DNA from: Alphaproteobacteria bacterium UBA4588
Lineage (GTDB): Bacteria; Pseudomonadota; Alphaproteobacteria; Rhodobacterales; Rhodobacteraceae
Reading direction: 5' to 3'
Length of the DNA stretch: 64,000 nt
NCBI GenBank assembly: GCA_905182195.1
Contig: CAJJAW010000005.1
Span: 310,001 to 374,000, forward strand
Positions 48,076 through 58,237 of the stretch are shown here, piece by piece. A program made the position numbers and the translations under genes. The stretch's first letter is position 1. Each line of letters starts with the position of its first letter. The notes beneath the pieces were generated by a model. That model saw only the letters and a program-made list of their open reading frames with translations, ran no database searches and was not told the DNA's origin.

Positions 48076-49626
48076 CTAAAACGTCCCATCTTGCTGATCT
48101 TCCAACGGCTCCCTCGTTAGTTCAAAATTAGGCATCTCAACCGTCAAATCGTCTACGGCCAAAGGTCCACTAGGACGGGCCAATCGGTTGCGCACTACCC
48201 AGATTAATCGATTTTCAGCACGAGTAATCGCTACGTAGGCCAAACGTTTCCAAAGCTGGGTTCCAGCTTCGCTCCGGTTCATTTTTGCGGCCACATTAAT
48301 ATCAGGTGCGAACACCTGCACGGTATCCCATTGCGAGCCTTGCGCTTTGTGGATTGTCACCGCAGCTCCATGCAAAAAAGTTGCTCCCATGCGGGCTGCA
48401 AAGGGGATAAACGGCTCTTCCTCATCTGGCATTTCAATTTTCACGATACTGGCAGCGCTCAGCTGCGGCTGTTCAGCGCCAATCACGTGCAAGCGCGAAA
48501 ACCCTGGCTTTCGGCCTGGTCCCAAATACACAACCTGCGCTCCCTTAATCAAGCCGCGTGCCTCAAGATCTAGCCTTTTTTTGCGATGTTTCAGGGGCAA
48601 TTCTATACCATCACAGATTAGAGGCTCGCCGGCCAACAACTCCTCTAGCGGCGCATTAAAGGCACTACGGAATGCTTGTATAAGCTTGATCCGGGTTACA
48701 TTGCGCCATACTAAAACAGGCGAGCGTGCCATGAGGTCAGACTCAACCCTTTGGCTAATGATCACACGTCCATCTCTTCGGGCCGCCTCCTCCACCATGC
48801 TTTCAAAATCTGCAAATTGTAGTGCGGGGTCTCCCAGTGCATGCGCCAAATCTAGGATGGGGTTGTCTTGTGTTTGCCGGTGCACCCGGCTGAGTACCAA
48901 ACGTCGGCCCTCAGGCAATGAATCAAACACCATGGCGCCAGACTGATTAACTGGCGCCAATTGCGCGGGATCACCAAAGAGGATCAAGGTGGGGAATATC
49001 TCTTGCAAATCTTCCAGCTGCTTTGCATCCAGCATCGAGCTTTCATCAACAAACCCCACATCCAACGGATCTTCGCGGCGCTTCCACCCAGTGATGAAAT
49101 CCGACCCGCGCAACCCAGCTGCAGCCAATGCCCCTGGAATTGAGGCATTCGATGCATAGAAATTGTGTGCGCGGTCTAGGGAAATATCTGTCACCCCCTC
49201 AATTTCAGGACGTGGCCCGTTGCCACCAAGCCATTCCGCAATTTTTTCATACTCTGGGTCATACATCGGGGTATAAAGAATGCGGTGGATAGTTGTGGCT
49301 GGTACCCCGCGATTGCGCAACACGCTGGCTGCTTTATTAGTGGGAGCCAAAATTGCCAATGTGCGCCGGTCTTTGCGTGAACGAGCCTCATAGTCACCCG
49401 AGACAATATTCATACCCGCCTCTTTGAGAGCGTGGTAAAGTTGCGCCAAAAGCAGAGTTTTGCCAGATCCAGCCTTACCAATCACTGCAGCAATTCTGGT
49501 TTTGCCCTCACGGGTCGCTGTGAGACCACTATTCTCAATATCCACACCCGCTGAGCGCAATATATCACTTATAGTGTCATAAGCTTGTGCCTGATCATCA
49601 GAATAGTGAATTTGTGTTGCTGACAT
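48076..49626 (-). CDS. RecD-like ATP-dependent DNA helicase (AAA superfamily 1)
   Basis: About 516 residues from the ATG at 49626. Helicase motifs are present in order: Walker A GKAGSGKT, Walker B FVDESSML, GDPAQLAPV (motif III), a UvrD_C-2 domain with TIHKAQGSQWD, and the final YVAITRAENRL. No RecB or RecC gene is nearby, so it is a stand-alone RecD-like enzyme, as in phage Dda or Pif1-type helicases. It probably unwinds DNA during repair or replication restart; the exact role is unknown. Confidence 0.85.
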   Translation of the reverse strand: MSATQIHYSDDQAQAYDTISDILRSAGVDIENSGLTATREGKTRIAAVIGKAGSGKTLLLAQLYHALKEAGMNIVSGDYEARSRKDRRTLAILAPTNKAASVLRNRGVPATTIHRILYTPMYDPEYEKIAEWLGGNGPRPEIEGVTDISLDRAHNFYASNASIPGALAAAGLRGSDFITGWKRREDPLDVGFVDESSMLDAKQLEDLQEIFPTLILFGDPAQLAPVNQSGAMVFDSLPEGRRLVLSRVHRQTQDNPILDLAHALGDPALQFADFESMVEEAARRDGRVIISQRVESDLMARSPVLVWRNVTRIKLIQAFRSAFNAPLEELLAGEPLICDGIELPLKHRKKRLDLEARGLIKGAQVVYLGPGRKPGFSRLHVIGAEQPQLSAASIVKIEMPDEEEPFIPFAARMGATFLHGAAVTIHKAQGSQWDTVQVFAPDINVAAKMNRSEAGTQLWKRLAYVAITRAENRLIWVVRNRLARPSGPLAVDDLTVEMPNFELTREPLEDQQDGTF

Positions 49627-49732
49627 GCCCTTGTGTAGCCAATGGCGCAGACTGGGACCAGAGCAATCAACAGCCCTCAGCACCAAAAAATAAATAAATA
49701 GTACACCTCAAATTTTGGACCTGCATCGAGCC

Positions 49733-51019
49733 TCAACACATCGCAGATAGGGTCTCAGAAACTGTTCGCAAACCGCCACAAGGCGCTTGGACCAGAACGG
49801 ACATATTGCCCGGCAAGTGCTCATTGCGGCGCATTTTCATATGAGCTTCTGGTAGATCATTCCAATCAAAAACTTCCGATAAGCAAGGATTTAACTTATT
49901 TTCACACATTAGCCGGTTGGCAGCTGCCGCCTGCTTTAGGTTTGCAAAATGCGAGCCCTGCAAACGCTTTTGGTGCATCCACATGTAGCGTACGTCCAAA
50001 GTAAGATTATAGCCTGTGGTTCCCGCACAAATGACCACCATACCGCCTTTCTTGCAGACAAAAGTAGAGATGGGAAAGGTGCTTTCGCCAGGATGTTCGA
50101 AAACCAAGTCTGGGTTGTTTCCTTTGCCCGTGATGTCCCAAATAGCAGCACCAAACTTGCGCGCCTCTTTAAACCAAGACGCATACTCTGGGGTGTTTAC
50201 GGTCGGCATTTGCCCCCAACAATTGAAATCACGCCGGTTGATCACGCCCTTAGCGCCAAGCTCCATAACAAAATCACGTTTGCTTTCGTCGCTGATCACA
50301 CCAATCGCATTAGCACCCACCACACTAGCCAATTGCACCGCATATGACCCAAGCCCGCCTGACGCGCCCCAAATCAGTACATTCTGCCCCGGCTTTAATT
50401 CATGGGGTGCATGCCCGAACAGCATCCGATAGGCTGTGGCAAGGGTCAAGGTATAGCAGGCACTTTCTTCCCAAGTTTGATGTTGTGGTCTGGGCATCAA
50501 CTGTTGACTTTGAACGCGGGTGAACTGGCTAAAGGATCCATCTGATGTTTCGTAGCCCCAAATACGTTGCGAGGTTGAATACATCGGGTCACCACCATTG
50601 CACTCTTCATCATCGCCATCATCTTGATTGCAGTGAACTACAACCTCATCACCAATTTTCCATCGAGTTACTTTCGCACCGACTGCCCAAACGATTCCAG
50701 AGGCATCTGAGCCCGCAATATGATAAGGTTGTTTATGACTATCAAAAGGGCTGATAGGCACACCCAAAGCAGCCCAAACACCATTATAATTTACTCCTGC
50801 CGCCATTACCAATACCAATACATCATAGTTATCGAGCTCTGGAACATTCAAAACCTCTTGCAACATTGCGGTGTCAGGCTCTCCGTGACGCTCTCTGCGA
50901 ATAGCCCAACCGTACATTTGTTTTGGCACATGCCCTAAAGGTGGCATTTCACCCATTTCATAGAGATCTTTTTTTACCGCTAAAAAGGTGGTCAAAGGCG
51001 AGTTTAAATCCAATGGCAT
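49733..51019 (-). CDS. ccr: Crotonyl-CoA carboxylase/reductase
   Basis: 428 residues of the medium-chain dehydrogenase/reductase family. It reductively carboxylates crotonyl-CoA to ethylmalonyl-CoA with NADPH and CO2, the key step of the ethylmalonyl-CoA pathway. The Ccr-type N-terminus (KKDLYEMGEMPPLGHVPK), GASGGLGSYAVQLA nucleotide loop, and FEHPGESTFPISTFVCKKGG near 300-330 are typical. A GAGG site lies 7 bases before the ATG. Two inverted repeats lie just upstream. It is divergent from ecm over a 541-base gap. Confidence 0.95.
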   Translation of the reverse strand: MPLDLNSPLTTFLAVKKDLYEMGEMPPLGHVPKQMYGWAIRRERHGEPDTAMLQEVLNVPELDNYDVLVLVMAAGVNYNGVWAALGVPISPFDSHKQPYHIAGSDASGIVWAVGAKVTRWKIGDEVVVHCNQDDGDDEECNGGDPMYSTSQRIWGYETSDGSFSQFTRVQSQQLMPRPQHQTWEESACYTLTLATAYRMLFGHAPHELKPGQNVLIWGASGGLGSYAVQLASVVGANAIGVISDESKRDFVMELGAKGVINRRDFNCWGQMPTVNTPEYASWFKEARKFGAAIWDITGKGNNPDLVFEHPGESTFPISTFVCKKGGMVVICAGTTGYNLTLDVRYMWMHQKRLQGSHFANLKQAAAANRLMCENKLNPCLSEVFDWNDLPEAHMKMRRNEHLPGNMSVLVQAPCGGLRTVSETLSAMC

Positions 51020-51560
51020 GGGAGAACCTCTATATTTTTTTTCTTACGCATAGAATCGATCTATGCCCCTCCTAATTAAAATTAGGAGCGTAATAATGCA
51101 ACTAATTTTTATATAATTTTGTAATTTAATTACTAGAAGAATTTATGATGAAGGGTGTTAAAATTAAGACAACAGACCACTACCTTTTTTGTATTCTAAT
51201 AGAAGCAGTATCCTTGATAGCCAAGATCAATAAATTTTCGTAGTAAAATACTGCAGACACCCACGACGCGACATAGGCTCTTTCCCAACAAACCAGAGTT
51301 CGGTGAAAGTATTTCAATTATAAATTAGCCATATTTTATATTATTTTTAGGACTCAACGCGACGACCAAGCCATTAGTTCACTTTGATCACTACTCGCAT
51401 AAATAGATATATAGAAAAAATTTACCTCCCAGAGATCTGCTACAAAAAATAACTACTAGATACAAAAATAGCCATAGCACTATGAATTGACAGGCTTGTA
51501 TTATTCCCCCATTAATCTATAAAACGCATTAATCTTACGAATGAAACTCTAGGGGCCGTT
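51020..51560. other. Divergent ccr/ecm regulatory region
   Basis: A 541-base A+T-rich gap between ccr (minus) and ecm (plus). It holds the two inverted repeats near ccr, and a TTGACA (51487-51492) with ATTAAT after 18 bases (51511-51516) that could be the ecm promoter. A 32-codon frame from 51144 has no good ribosome site, and I do not call it a gene. The rest is unexplained. Confidence 0.55.
51048..51088. promoter_or_regulatory. Two adjacent inverted repeats upstream of ccr
   Basis: GCATAGA-ATCGA-TCTATGC spans 51048-51066 (7-base arms, 5-base centre). CTCCTAATT-AA-AATTAGGAG spans 51069-51088 (9-base arms, 2-base centre). They lie 29 and 50 bases before the ccr ATG. The short centre of the second favours a protein-binding operator over an RNA hairpin. 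Confidence 0.5.
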
Positions 51561-53540
51561 GTGACGAAAGTGAAAAAAGACCCCCCATGGTTATTTCGAA
51601 CCTATGCCGGTCATTCTACAGCCCGAGCCTCAAATACGCTATACCGCTCTAACCTGTCCAGAGGCCAAACAGGCTTATCTGTGGCATTCGATCTGCCGAC
51701 TCAAACAGGCTATGACAGCGACCATATTCTTGCCCGTGGTGAGGTGGGAAAAGTTGGAGTTCCAATTTGTCATTTGGGCGATATGCGCGCTCTCTTTGCA
51801 GATATCCCATTAGATAAAATGAACACCTCAATGACAATCAATGCAACTGCACCTTGGCTGCTCGCTCTATATATAGCTGCAGCCGAAGAGCAGGGTGTAG
51901 ATCCGGCGGCCCTTCAGGGCACTGTCCAAAACGATATTATTAAGGAATACTTGAGCAGGGGTACATATATTTGTCCTCCAAAACAATCTTTGCGTATGAT
52001 TACCGATGTTGCCGCCTATACCCGCGAGCATTTGCCCAAATGGAACCCGATGAACGTGTGTTCGTACCATTTGCAAGAAGCGGGTGCGACGCCAGAGCAG
52101 GAGCTGGCCTTCGCTTTGGCTACTGCAACTGCGGTATTGGATGATTTACAAGGCAAAGTCCCACCAGAACATTTTGGTGAAATGGTTGGGCGCATCAGTT
52201 TTTTTGTAAATGCTGGCATCCGTTTTGTAACTGAAATGTGCAAAATGCGCGCCTTTGTTGATCTTTGGGACCACATTTGTATTGATAGATACGGAGTAGA
52301 CGACCCTAAAATGCGGCGCTTTCGCTACGGAGTGCAGGTCAATTCTCTCGGCCTGACCGAGCAGCAACCCGAAAACAACGTCTATCGAATTTTGATTGAA
52401 ATGTTGGCGGTAACCCTGTCAAAAAAAGCCCGTGCGAGAGCAGTTCAATTACCAGCTTGGAATGAAGCATTAGGCTTACCACGGCCATGGGACCAACAAT
52501 GGTCTCTCCGCATGCAACAGATCATGGCATTCGAAACAGATCTCTTAGAATATGACGATCTATTTGATGAAAATCCAGCCGTGGAACGCAAAGTTGCAGC
52601 GCTAAAAGACGGCGCATTGGCTGAATTGGCTTTGATTGACAGCATGGGCGGTGCGGTTGAAGCAATAGAGTACATGAAATCGCGCTTGGTAGAATCTAAC
52701 GCTGCCCGCATCAGTCAAATCGAAAGCGGCGAAATGACAGTTGTGGGCGTGAACGCGTATCAAACGGGTGAGCCCAGCCCCCTGACCACCGGTGAAGATG
52801 CTGTTATGAATGTTGACCCCGCGACAGAGGTCGAGCAGATTGAGCACTTGCACAACTGGCGCGCCAACCGCAACCAAGAGGCCGCACAAACCTCCTTAAA
52901 CGCTCTACGTAAGGCCGCCGTTGATGGCAGTAATATTATGCCACCTTCAATAGCTGCGGCCAAAGCTGGAGTCACAACTGGGGAGTGGGGCGATATCGTC
53001 CGACAGGCCTTTGGCCAATACCGAGGTCCAACTGGGGTGAGTGCTAATCCCTCCAACCACACTGAAGGACTGGAAGACATTCGCGAGTCTGTGGCCACTG
53101 TAAGTGATAAGTTAGGACGTAAATTAAAGTTCTTGATGTGCAAACCCGGACTCGATGGCCATTCAAATGGTGCCGAACAAATCGCAGCTCGGGCCCGCGA
53201 CTGTGGTATGGAAATTTCCTATGAGGGTATCCGCTTTACGCCGGATGAGATTATAGCCGCCGCGCAAGATAAAAATGCGCACGTGATTGGCTTATCAATT
53301 CTGTCAGGATCCCACATATCTTTGATGAAGGACGTCATGCGCAAACTGGAACAGGCGGATCTTAGCCATATTCCAGTGGTGGTGGGAGGTATTATACCGG
53401 AAGGTGACGCAGACCAGTTGCGCGCTATGGGCATTTCGAGGGTCTATACGCCAAAAGATTTCGAATTAAACCGGATCATGTTTGATATTGTGGCCTTGGC
53501 AGATCCTGATGAGGTGTCTGGTCCAATCGCCGCCCAATAA
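51561..53540 (+). CDS. ecm: Ethylmalonyl-CoA mutase (methylmalonyl-CoA mutase family)
   Basis: 659 residues carrying the substrate barrel and the B12-binding domain in one chain. It converts ethylmalonyl-CoA to methylsuccinyl-CoA with adenosylcobalamin. The N-terminal PWLFRTYAGHSTARASN and SVAFDLPTQTGYDSD are family hallmarks; the cobalamin motif DGHSNG (DxHxxG) is near 533, followed by GLSILSGSH and VVVGGIIP. The start is GTG with AGGGG just upstream. Length and pairing with ccr favour Ecm over propionate-type mutase. Confidence 0.93.
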   Translation: MTKVKKDPPWLFRTYAGHSTARASNTLYRSNLSRGQTGLSVAFDLPTQTGYDSDHILARGEVGKVGVPICHLGDMRALFADIPLDKMNTSMTINATAPWLLALYIAAAEEQGVDPAALQGTVQNDIIKEYLSRGTYICPPKQSLRMITDVAAYTREHLPKWNPMNVCSYHLQEAGATPEQELAFALATATAVLDDLQGKVPPEHFGEMVGRISFFVNAGIRFVTEMCKMRAFVDLWDHICIDRYGVDDPKMRRFRYGVQVNSLGLTEQQPENNVYRILIEMLAVTLSKKARARAVQLPAWNEALGLPRPWDQQWSLRMQQIMAFETDLLEYDDLFDENPAVERKVAALKDGALAELALIDSMGGAVEAIEYMKSRLVESNAARISQIESGEMTVVGVNAYQTGEPSPLTTGEDAVMNVDPATEVEQIEHLHNWRANRNQEAAQTSLNALRKAAVDGSNIMPPSIAAAKAGVTTGEWGDIVRQAFGQYRGPTGVSANPSNHTEGLEDIRESVATVSDKLGRKLKFLMCKPGLDGHSNGAEQIAARARDCGMEISYEGIRFTPDEIIAAAQDKNAHVIGLSILSGSHISLMKDVMRKLEQADLSHIPVVVGGIIPEGDADQLRAMGISRVYTPKDFELNRIMFDIVALADPDEVSGPIAAQ

Positions 53541-53549
53541 TAACAAAAA

Positions 53550-55740
53550 TTAGTAAAAGCTTTGTGGATCAATATCTATAGATAGCCGCAGCGAGTTAGG
53601 CAATTCAAACTGCGCTGCCCACTCAGTCAGGGCAGTTTGGATTGGTGCTGATTTACTAGCTTTAACCAAAATTCTTACCCGATGCCGCCCACGTATGCGA
53701 GCAATAGGCGCAGGAGCTGGGCCGAAAACCTGGGCCCCTATTTTCGTCAGCGGTATGCAATTTCGTGCCATAGCTTGACCGACATCAAAGGCCTCCTGCT
53801 CATTATTTGACGATAGAACTACGCCCACAAGCCGGCCATAGGGTGGCACCCCTGCCACCTCACGCTCACGCGCTTCTGTTCGCCAAAAGGTTTCTTCATC
53901 CCCACCCAAAATAGCCCGGATAACTGGATGTTCCGGTTGATGGGTTTGCAAAATTGCAACTCCAGGCTTGTCCGACCGCCCTGCTCGGCCCGCCACTTGA
54001 CGCATCAGTTGAAAAGTCCGTTCTGCCGCACGCAAATCTGAGCCCTGTAGGCCCAAATCTGCATCAATCACCCCAACAAGAGTGAGCAGAGGAAAATTAT
54101 GGCCCTTAGCCACAAGCTGAGTACCAATAATCACATCCACCTCTCCCGCGGCCAACGCTGCAATTTGGGCCTTTAATGCGCGTGCCGAGCCGAACATATC
54201 AGACGATAGTACCGCCACTTTGGCATCCGGGAACAGCGCAGTAGCCTCTTCCGCCAATCGCTCCACACCTGGGCCTACCACAGCCAACCGACCCTCAGCC
54301 TTACAGCTGGGACAAATCTTTGGCACTGGCTTGGTCTCACCGCATTGATGGCACATCAACCGCTTCAAAAACCGGTGCTCGACCATCCGAGCGTCGCAAC
54401 TGTCGCAACCCACCTGATTACCACATGCTCGGCAAAGGGTGACCGGCGCATAGCCACGCCGGTTAATAAACAATAAAGATTGCTCACCTACTTTGATGCG
54501 GTCCACCACCATTTTATGTAAGCTCGGAGATATCCAGCAATCCCCTGGCAAGGTTTCTTTACGCATATCAATCGCACGCATTTCTGGCATTTTAGCTACG
54601 CCAAACCGACTTTTCAGATCAATTTTTCTATACTTACCAGACTCAACATTAGCCCAACTTTCCAGACTTGGTGTTGCGCTGGCGAGCACCACTTGCCCAC
54701 CCACCAATGAAGCACGTAACACCGCCATGTCGCGAGCATTATACAGCACGCCATCCTCTTGTTTATAACTACTGTCATGTTCTTCATCGACAACAATCAG
54801 CCCTAAATCCTGAAATGGCAAAAACAACGCAGACCGCGCACCTACCACCATCTGTGCATTTCCTTGGCCAACCATTTTCCAAGTACGCCGCCGTTCAGTC
54901 ATGGTGACACCAGAGTGCCACTCCGCAGGGCGGGCCCCAAAGCGTGCTTCTACCCGCGTCAGAAATTCAGAAGTTAGTGCAATTTCAGGCAGCAATACTA
55001 AAGCTTGGCGCCCTTGCTTCAAACAGGCTGCCACTGCTTCAAGATATACTTCAGTTTTGCCCGACCCAGTAACGCCTTTCAAAAGCGTGGTGCTATATCC
55101 AGCCTCATTACCTTTTAGATACTCTACCGCTGCCTCTTGATCATCCGACAACTTTTTACTAGGCAACGACGGATCTAACATTGGGAATGGCATGTCTTGT
55201 GGAGTGGCATGTTCTGCCACTGCACCCAGCTTAACCAGACCTCTGACCACAGACGTAGTGACCTCAGCAGCTTCAGCCAATTCTTTTAGTGTGAAACACT
55301 GCTCTGGAAATTCCTCAAACAAAGCCAAAACCCGCTGTCGGGTATCTGTCATTCGGGTAACCTCAACATCACCTATCCGGTATACATGCCGCATCGAGGT
55401 TGGATCGCCCAAGCCTGGAGCACGTGTTGCCAGGCGCAGCATTTTTGGCATCGGCGTGAGCGTATAATCCGACACACGGCGCAAAAACTTTTGCATGCTT
55501 TGCAACATCGGCGCCACATCCAATACCTGAATAACCGAGCGTGTTTTAGCATAATCAAAATCGCCCATGCCTGGTGCCCATACCACACCCAAAACTTTGC
55601 GGGGGCCTAATGGAACCTCCACGAATGCTCCCAGCCAGGCACCCACCTTCAGGAGCCTTATAATCCAGCATGCGATCTAGCGGTTGGCTGGTTAAAACAG
55701 CAACCAAATCACCTTCGTTAAAGAATTGGGGCTCAGACAC
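53550..55740 (-). CDS. priA: Primosomal protein N' PriA (frameshifted)
   Basis: PriA is the helicase that restarts stalled replication forks. The start is a GTG at 55740 with AAGGA upstream, giving FFNEGDLVAVLTSQPLDRMLDYKAPEGG. The frame is lost near 55630-55632, and the rest (GAFVEVPLGPRKVLG onward) continues in another frame to 53550. Removing one base from the CCC run (GGG on the coding strand) restores a continuous protein of about 730 residues. Helicase motifs GVTGSGKTEVYLEA, DEEHDSSYKQ, the zinc-binding Cys pairs (CRACGNQVGCDSC and others) and GRAGR are intact. Since PriA is important for growth, a sequence error is likely. Confidence 0.92.
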
Positions 55741-55829
55741 GTCATTTCCTTAGTAGCAGGGGTTTTAGAACCTATAGAACTAAGGTAAAGCTTCCATCAA
55801 CGAAGGCCAACCTATCAAGGACATAAGTC

Positions 55830-56483
55830 ATGAAATTTTTTGTTGATACTGCTGAAATTGATGCAATTGCCGAATTAAATGATCTGGGTATGGTGGACGG
55901 CGTTACTACAAACCCATCTTTGATCATGAAATCAGGTCGAGACATAATCGAAGTAACCAAAGAAATCTGTGACTTAGTCTCAGGTCCGGTGAGCGCCGAA
56001 GTTGTCGCAACTGAATCAAAAGCCATGATCGCAGAAGGCCGCAAGCTTGCGGAAATTGCTTCTAATATCACAGTTAAATTGCCACTAACCTGGGACGGAC
56101 TAAAAGCTTGTAAAATACTGTCAGGTGAGGGTAAAATGGTAAATGTCACTCTTTGTTTTAGTGCAAACCAGGCGCTCTTGGCCGCTAAAGCGGGCGCAAC
56201 ATTCATAAGTCCTTTCATAGGCCGCCTTGACGATGTGAACATCGATGGTATGGATTTGATAGCTGATATTCGCCAAATCTATGACAACTTTGGTTTTGAC
56301 ACACAGATTTTGGCCGCTTCAATTCGCACCGTAAATCATGTAACACAGGCTGCATTAATTGGAGCCGATGTGATCACTGCACCGCCAAATGTAATCAAAT
56401 CACTAGCCAATCATCCGCTCACAGACAAAGGCCTTGAACAATTTATGTCAGATTGGGCAAAAACAGGACAGAAAATCCTCTAG
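55830..56483 (+). CDS. Fructose-6-phosphate aldolase/transaldolase, small type
   Basis: 217 residues, the short FSA/TalC-type length. The start [22 protein letters not shown] and the Schiff-base Lys at 83 in VKLPLTWDG are clear, followed by [10 protein letters not shown]. It either transfers a dihydroxyacetone unit in the pentose phosphate pathway or cleaves fructose 6-phosphate; sequence alone does not decide. An AAGGA site precedes the ATG. Relatives lie beside priA in many Rhodobacteraceae. Confidence 0.92.
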   Translation: MKFFVDTAEIDAIAELNDLGMVDGVTTNPSLIMKSGRDIIEVTKEICDLVSGPVSAEVVATESKAMIAEGRKLAEIASNITVKLPLTWDGLKACKILSGEGKMVNVTLCFSANQALLAAKAGATFISPFIGRLDDVNIDGMDLIADIRQIYDNFGFDTQILAASIRTVNHVTQAALIGADVITAPPNVIKSLANHPLTDKGLEQFMSDWAKTGQKIL

Positions 56484-56545
56484 GATTACAATATGGCTGT
56501 CTACAAATAATGGATAAACCACCAGAGCAGCAAACGAGGCATGCC

Positions 56546-57259
56546 ATGGACCCACAAACCAAGACGCAAACAGAAAAAACCTTACGCGACATAATTATTA
56601 ATAATCCTAGGATTGTTTTAGATGATCCTTCTGTTATGCGCGCTTTGATTTTGGCCAATGAAGAACTGCGCGGCGCGAATATTGTTGATCTGCGCGGCGT
56701 TGCAATGAAACGCCTCGAAATTCAGCTTGGCAAGCTCGAAGCCACCCACCGATCTGTGATTGCCGCGGCATATGACAATCTTGCTGGAACCCAGCAAATC
56801 AACCGAGCTATACTTAAGATAATGGAATCTAGTAGCTTTGAGAGCTTTCTTGTAATGACAGGTAAAGACATGCCAGACATTATGCGTATAGATTTTGCGT
56901 GTCTCGTGTTAGAAGCGAAACAACAAGAGCCGGATCCCTCGCTAGCTCATCTTAGTAATGTGTTGATCCCCGCGCCTACTGGCTTCGTCACAGAGTATCT
57001 ACAAGCTAGTACCGTTTCAGGCGACATCAAAGTGACCCTCCGCGCTGTGACAGCACCAAACGCATCTATTTACGCTGGCACCTCCTGTGAGATAAAATCA
57101 GAGGCCTGCATACAGTTGGATTTTGGCGATGGAACTGTGCCTGGATTGTTAATTTTAGGCGCCAAAGACCCCAACCAGTTTTCACCCGTACAGGGCACCG
57201 ATCTTTTGACATTTTTCGGCAAAGTTTATGAGCGCGCCGTTCGTAGATGGCTTGTATAG
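56546..57259 (+). CDS. DUF484 family protein
   Basis: About 237 residues from the ATG at 56546, preceded by ACGAGG. The N-terminal helix (DIIINNPRIVLDDPSVMRALI) and a GAF-like C-terminal region (FGDGTVPGLLILGAKDPNQFSPVQGTDLLTFFG) define DUF484. The biochemical role is unknown. It precedes xerC in this genome and widely in Proteobacteria, suggesting some link to chromosome-dimer resolution or co-expression only. Confidence 0.88.
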   Translation: MDPQTKTQTEKTLRDIIINNPRIVLDDPSVMRALILANEELRGANIVDLRGVAMKRLEIQLGKLEATHRSVIAAAYDNLAGTQQINRAILKIMESSSFESFLVMTGKDMPDIMRIDFACLVLEAKQQEPDPSLAHLSNVLIPAPTGFVTEYLQASTVSGDIKVTLRAVTAPNASIYAGTSCEIKSEACIQLDFGDGTVPGLLILGAKDPNQFSPVQGTDLLTFFGKVYERAVRRWLV

Positions 57260-57272
57260 AGGTATTTTGCCG

Positions 57273-58211
57273 ATGGAACCTGCGGATAAATTTAATCTCA
57301 TCTGTCCAGAAGCACGCGATGCGGTACAGCATTGGTTGAGCCATGAACGTGCCCTAAAATCTGCAGCTGACAATACAGTAAGTGCCTACACATCTGATGT
57401 TTTGAGTTTTATTGTATTCATGGCTAGACATCGAAGTGGGCCACAGGGTCTTGCAGCTTTGAGCAATATTCACACCCGCGACATGCGAGCTTGGATGGCC
57501 CACGAACGCGGCCGCGGCATTAGCAGCCGCAGCCTAGCGCGCGCGCTATCTGCAGTGAAAACATTTTTTCACTGGCTGGCAGAGCGCCATGACCTTCAGC
57601 CCACAGCAGTTTTGCAGGCCAGATCACCAAAATTTGAACGCAAATTGCCACGCCCCCTTGCCATCAAGGCCGCTCGTGAGATGATTGAAGCCGTGGAAAC
57701 ACAGGCCCCTGAGAATTGGGTTGCCGCTAGGGATACCGCCGTTTTAACTATGCTTTACGGCTGCGGCCTAAGGATATCTGAGGCTTTAGGCCTCTCAGGG
57801 ACGGATCACCCGCTGCCTGACGTGTTACGGATAATCGGCAAGGGTGGCAAAGAACGGATTGTGCCAGTTCTACCAATCACTAAGATCGCTGTTGCGCAAT
57901 ATGCGAAGCTGTGCCCATTTCCAATGGAAACTGAACTACCGTTATTTCGCGGTGTGCGCGGTGGTGGGTTACGCCCTGGGTTGGTTCAGAAAGCAATGAG
58001 ATCAGCACGGATGCAATTGGGCCTGTCCGCTACTGCGACTCCTCACGCGATGCGCCATTCCTTTGCCACTCATCTGTTGAACGCCGGTGGAGATTTGCGA
58101 ACAATCCAAGAATTGTTGGGTCATACCTCACTATCAAGTACGCAGGCCTACACCGCTGTAGATACAGCACGGTTGATGGAGGTCTACAACGCGGCCCATC
58201 CAAAAGCCTGA
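57273..58211 (+). CDS. xerC: Tyrosine recombinase XerC
   Basis: About 312 residues from the ATG at 57273 (GAGG upstream); a frame from 57228 overlaps DUF484. XerC, with XerD, resolves chromosome dimers at dif. It has the N-terminal SAM-like core-binding domain (SAYTSDVLSFIVFMARH) and the catalytic residues: Arg in YGCGLRISEA, the Lys beta-hairpin GKGGKERIVP, HAMRHSFATHLL, and HTSLSSTQAYT with the nucleophilic Tyr. XerD versus XerC assignment rests on position after DUF484. Confidence 0.88.
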   Translation: MEPADKFNLICPEARDAVQHWLSHERALKSAADNTVSAYTSDVLSFIVFMARHRSGPQGLAALSNIHTRDMRAWMAHERGRGISSRSLARALSAVKTFFHWLAERHDLQPTAVLQARSPKFERKLPRPLAIKAAREMIEAVETQAPENWVAARDTAVLTMLYGCGLRISEALGLSGTDHPLPDVLRIIGKGGKERIVPVLPITKIAVAQYAKLCPFPMETELPLFRGVRGGGLRPGLVQKAMRSARMQLGLSATATPHAMRHSFATHLLNAGGDLRTIQELLGHTSLSSTQAYTAVDTARLMEVYNAAHPKA

Positions 58212-58237
58212 TTGCCACTTACAGGTCTTTCTGTTTA

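Noticed and set aside
51144-51242. A 32-codon frame in the ccr/ecm gap
   Set aside because: Weak ribosome site and no family resemblance.
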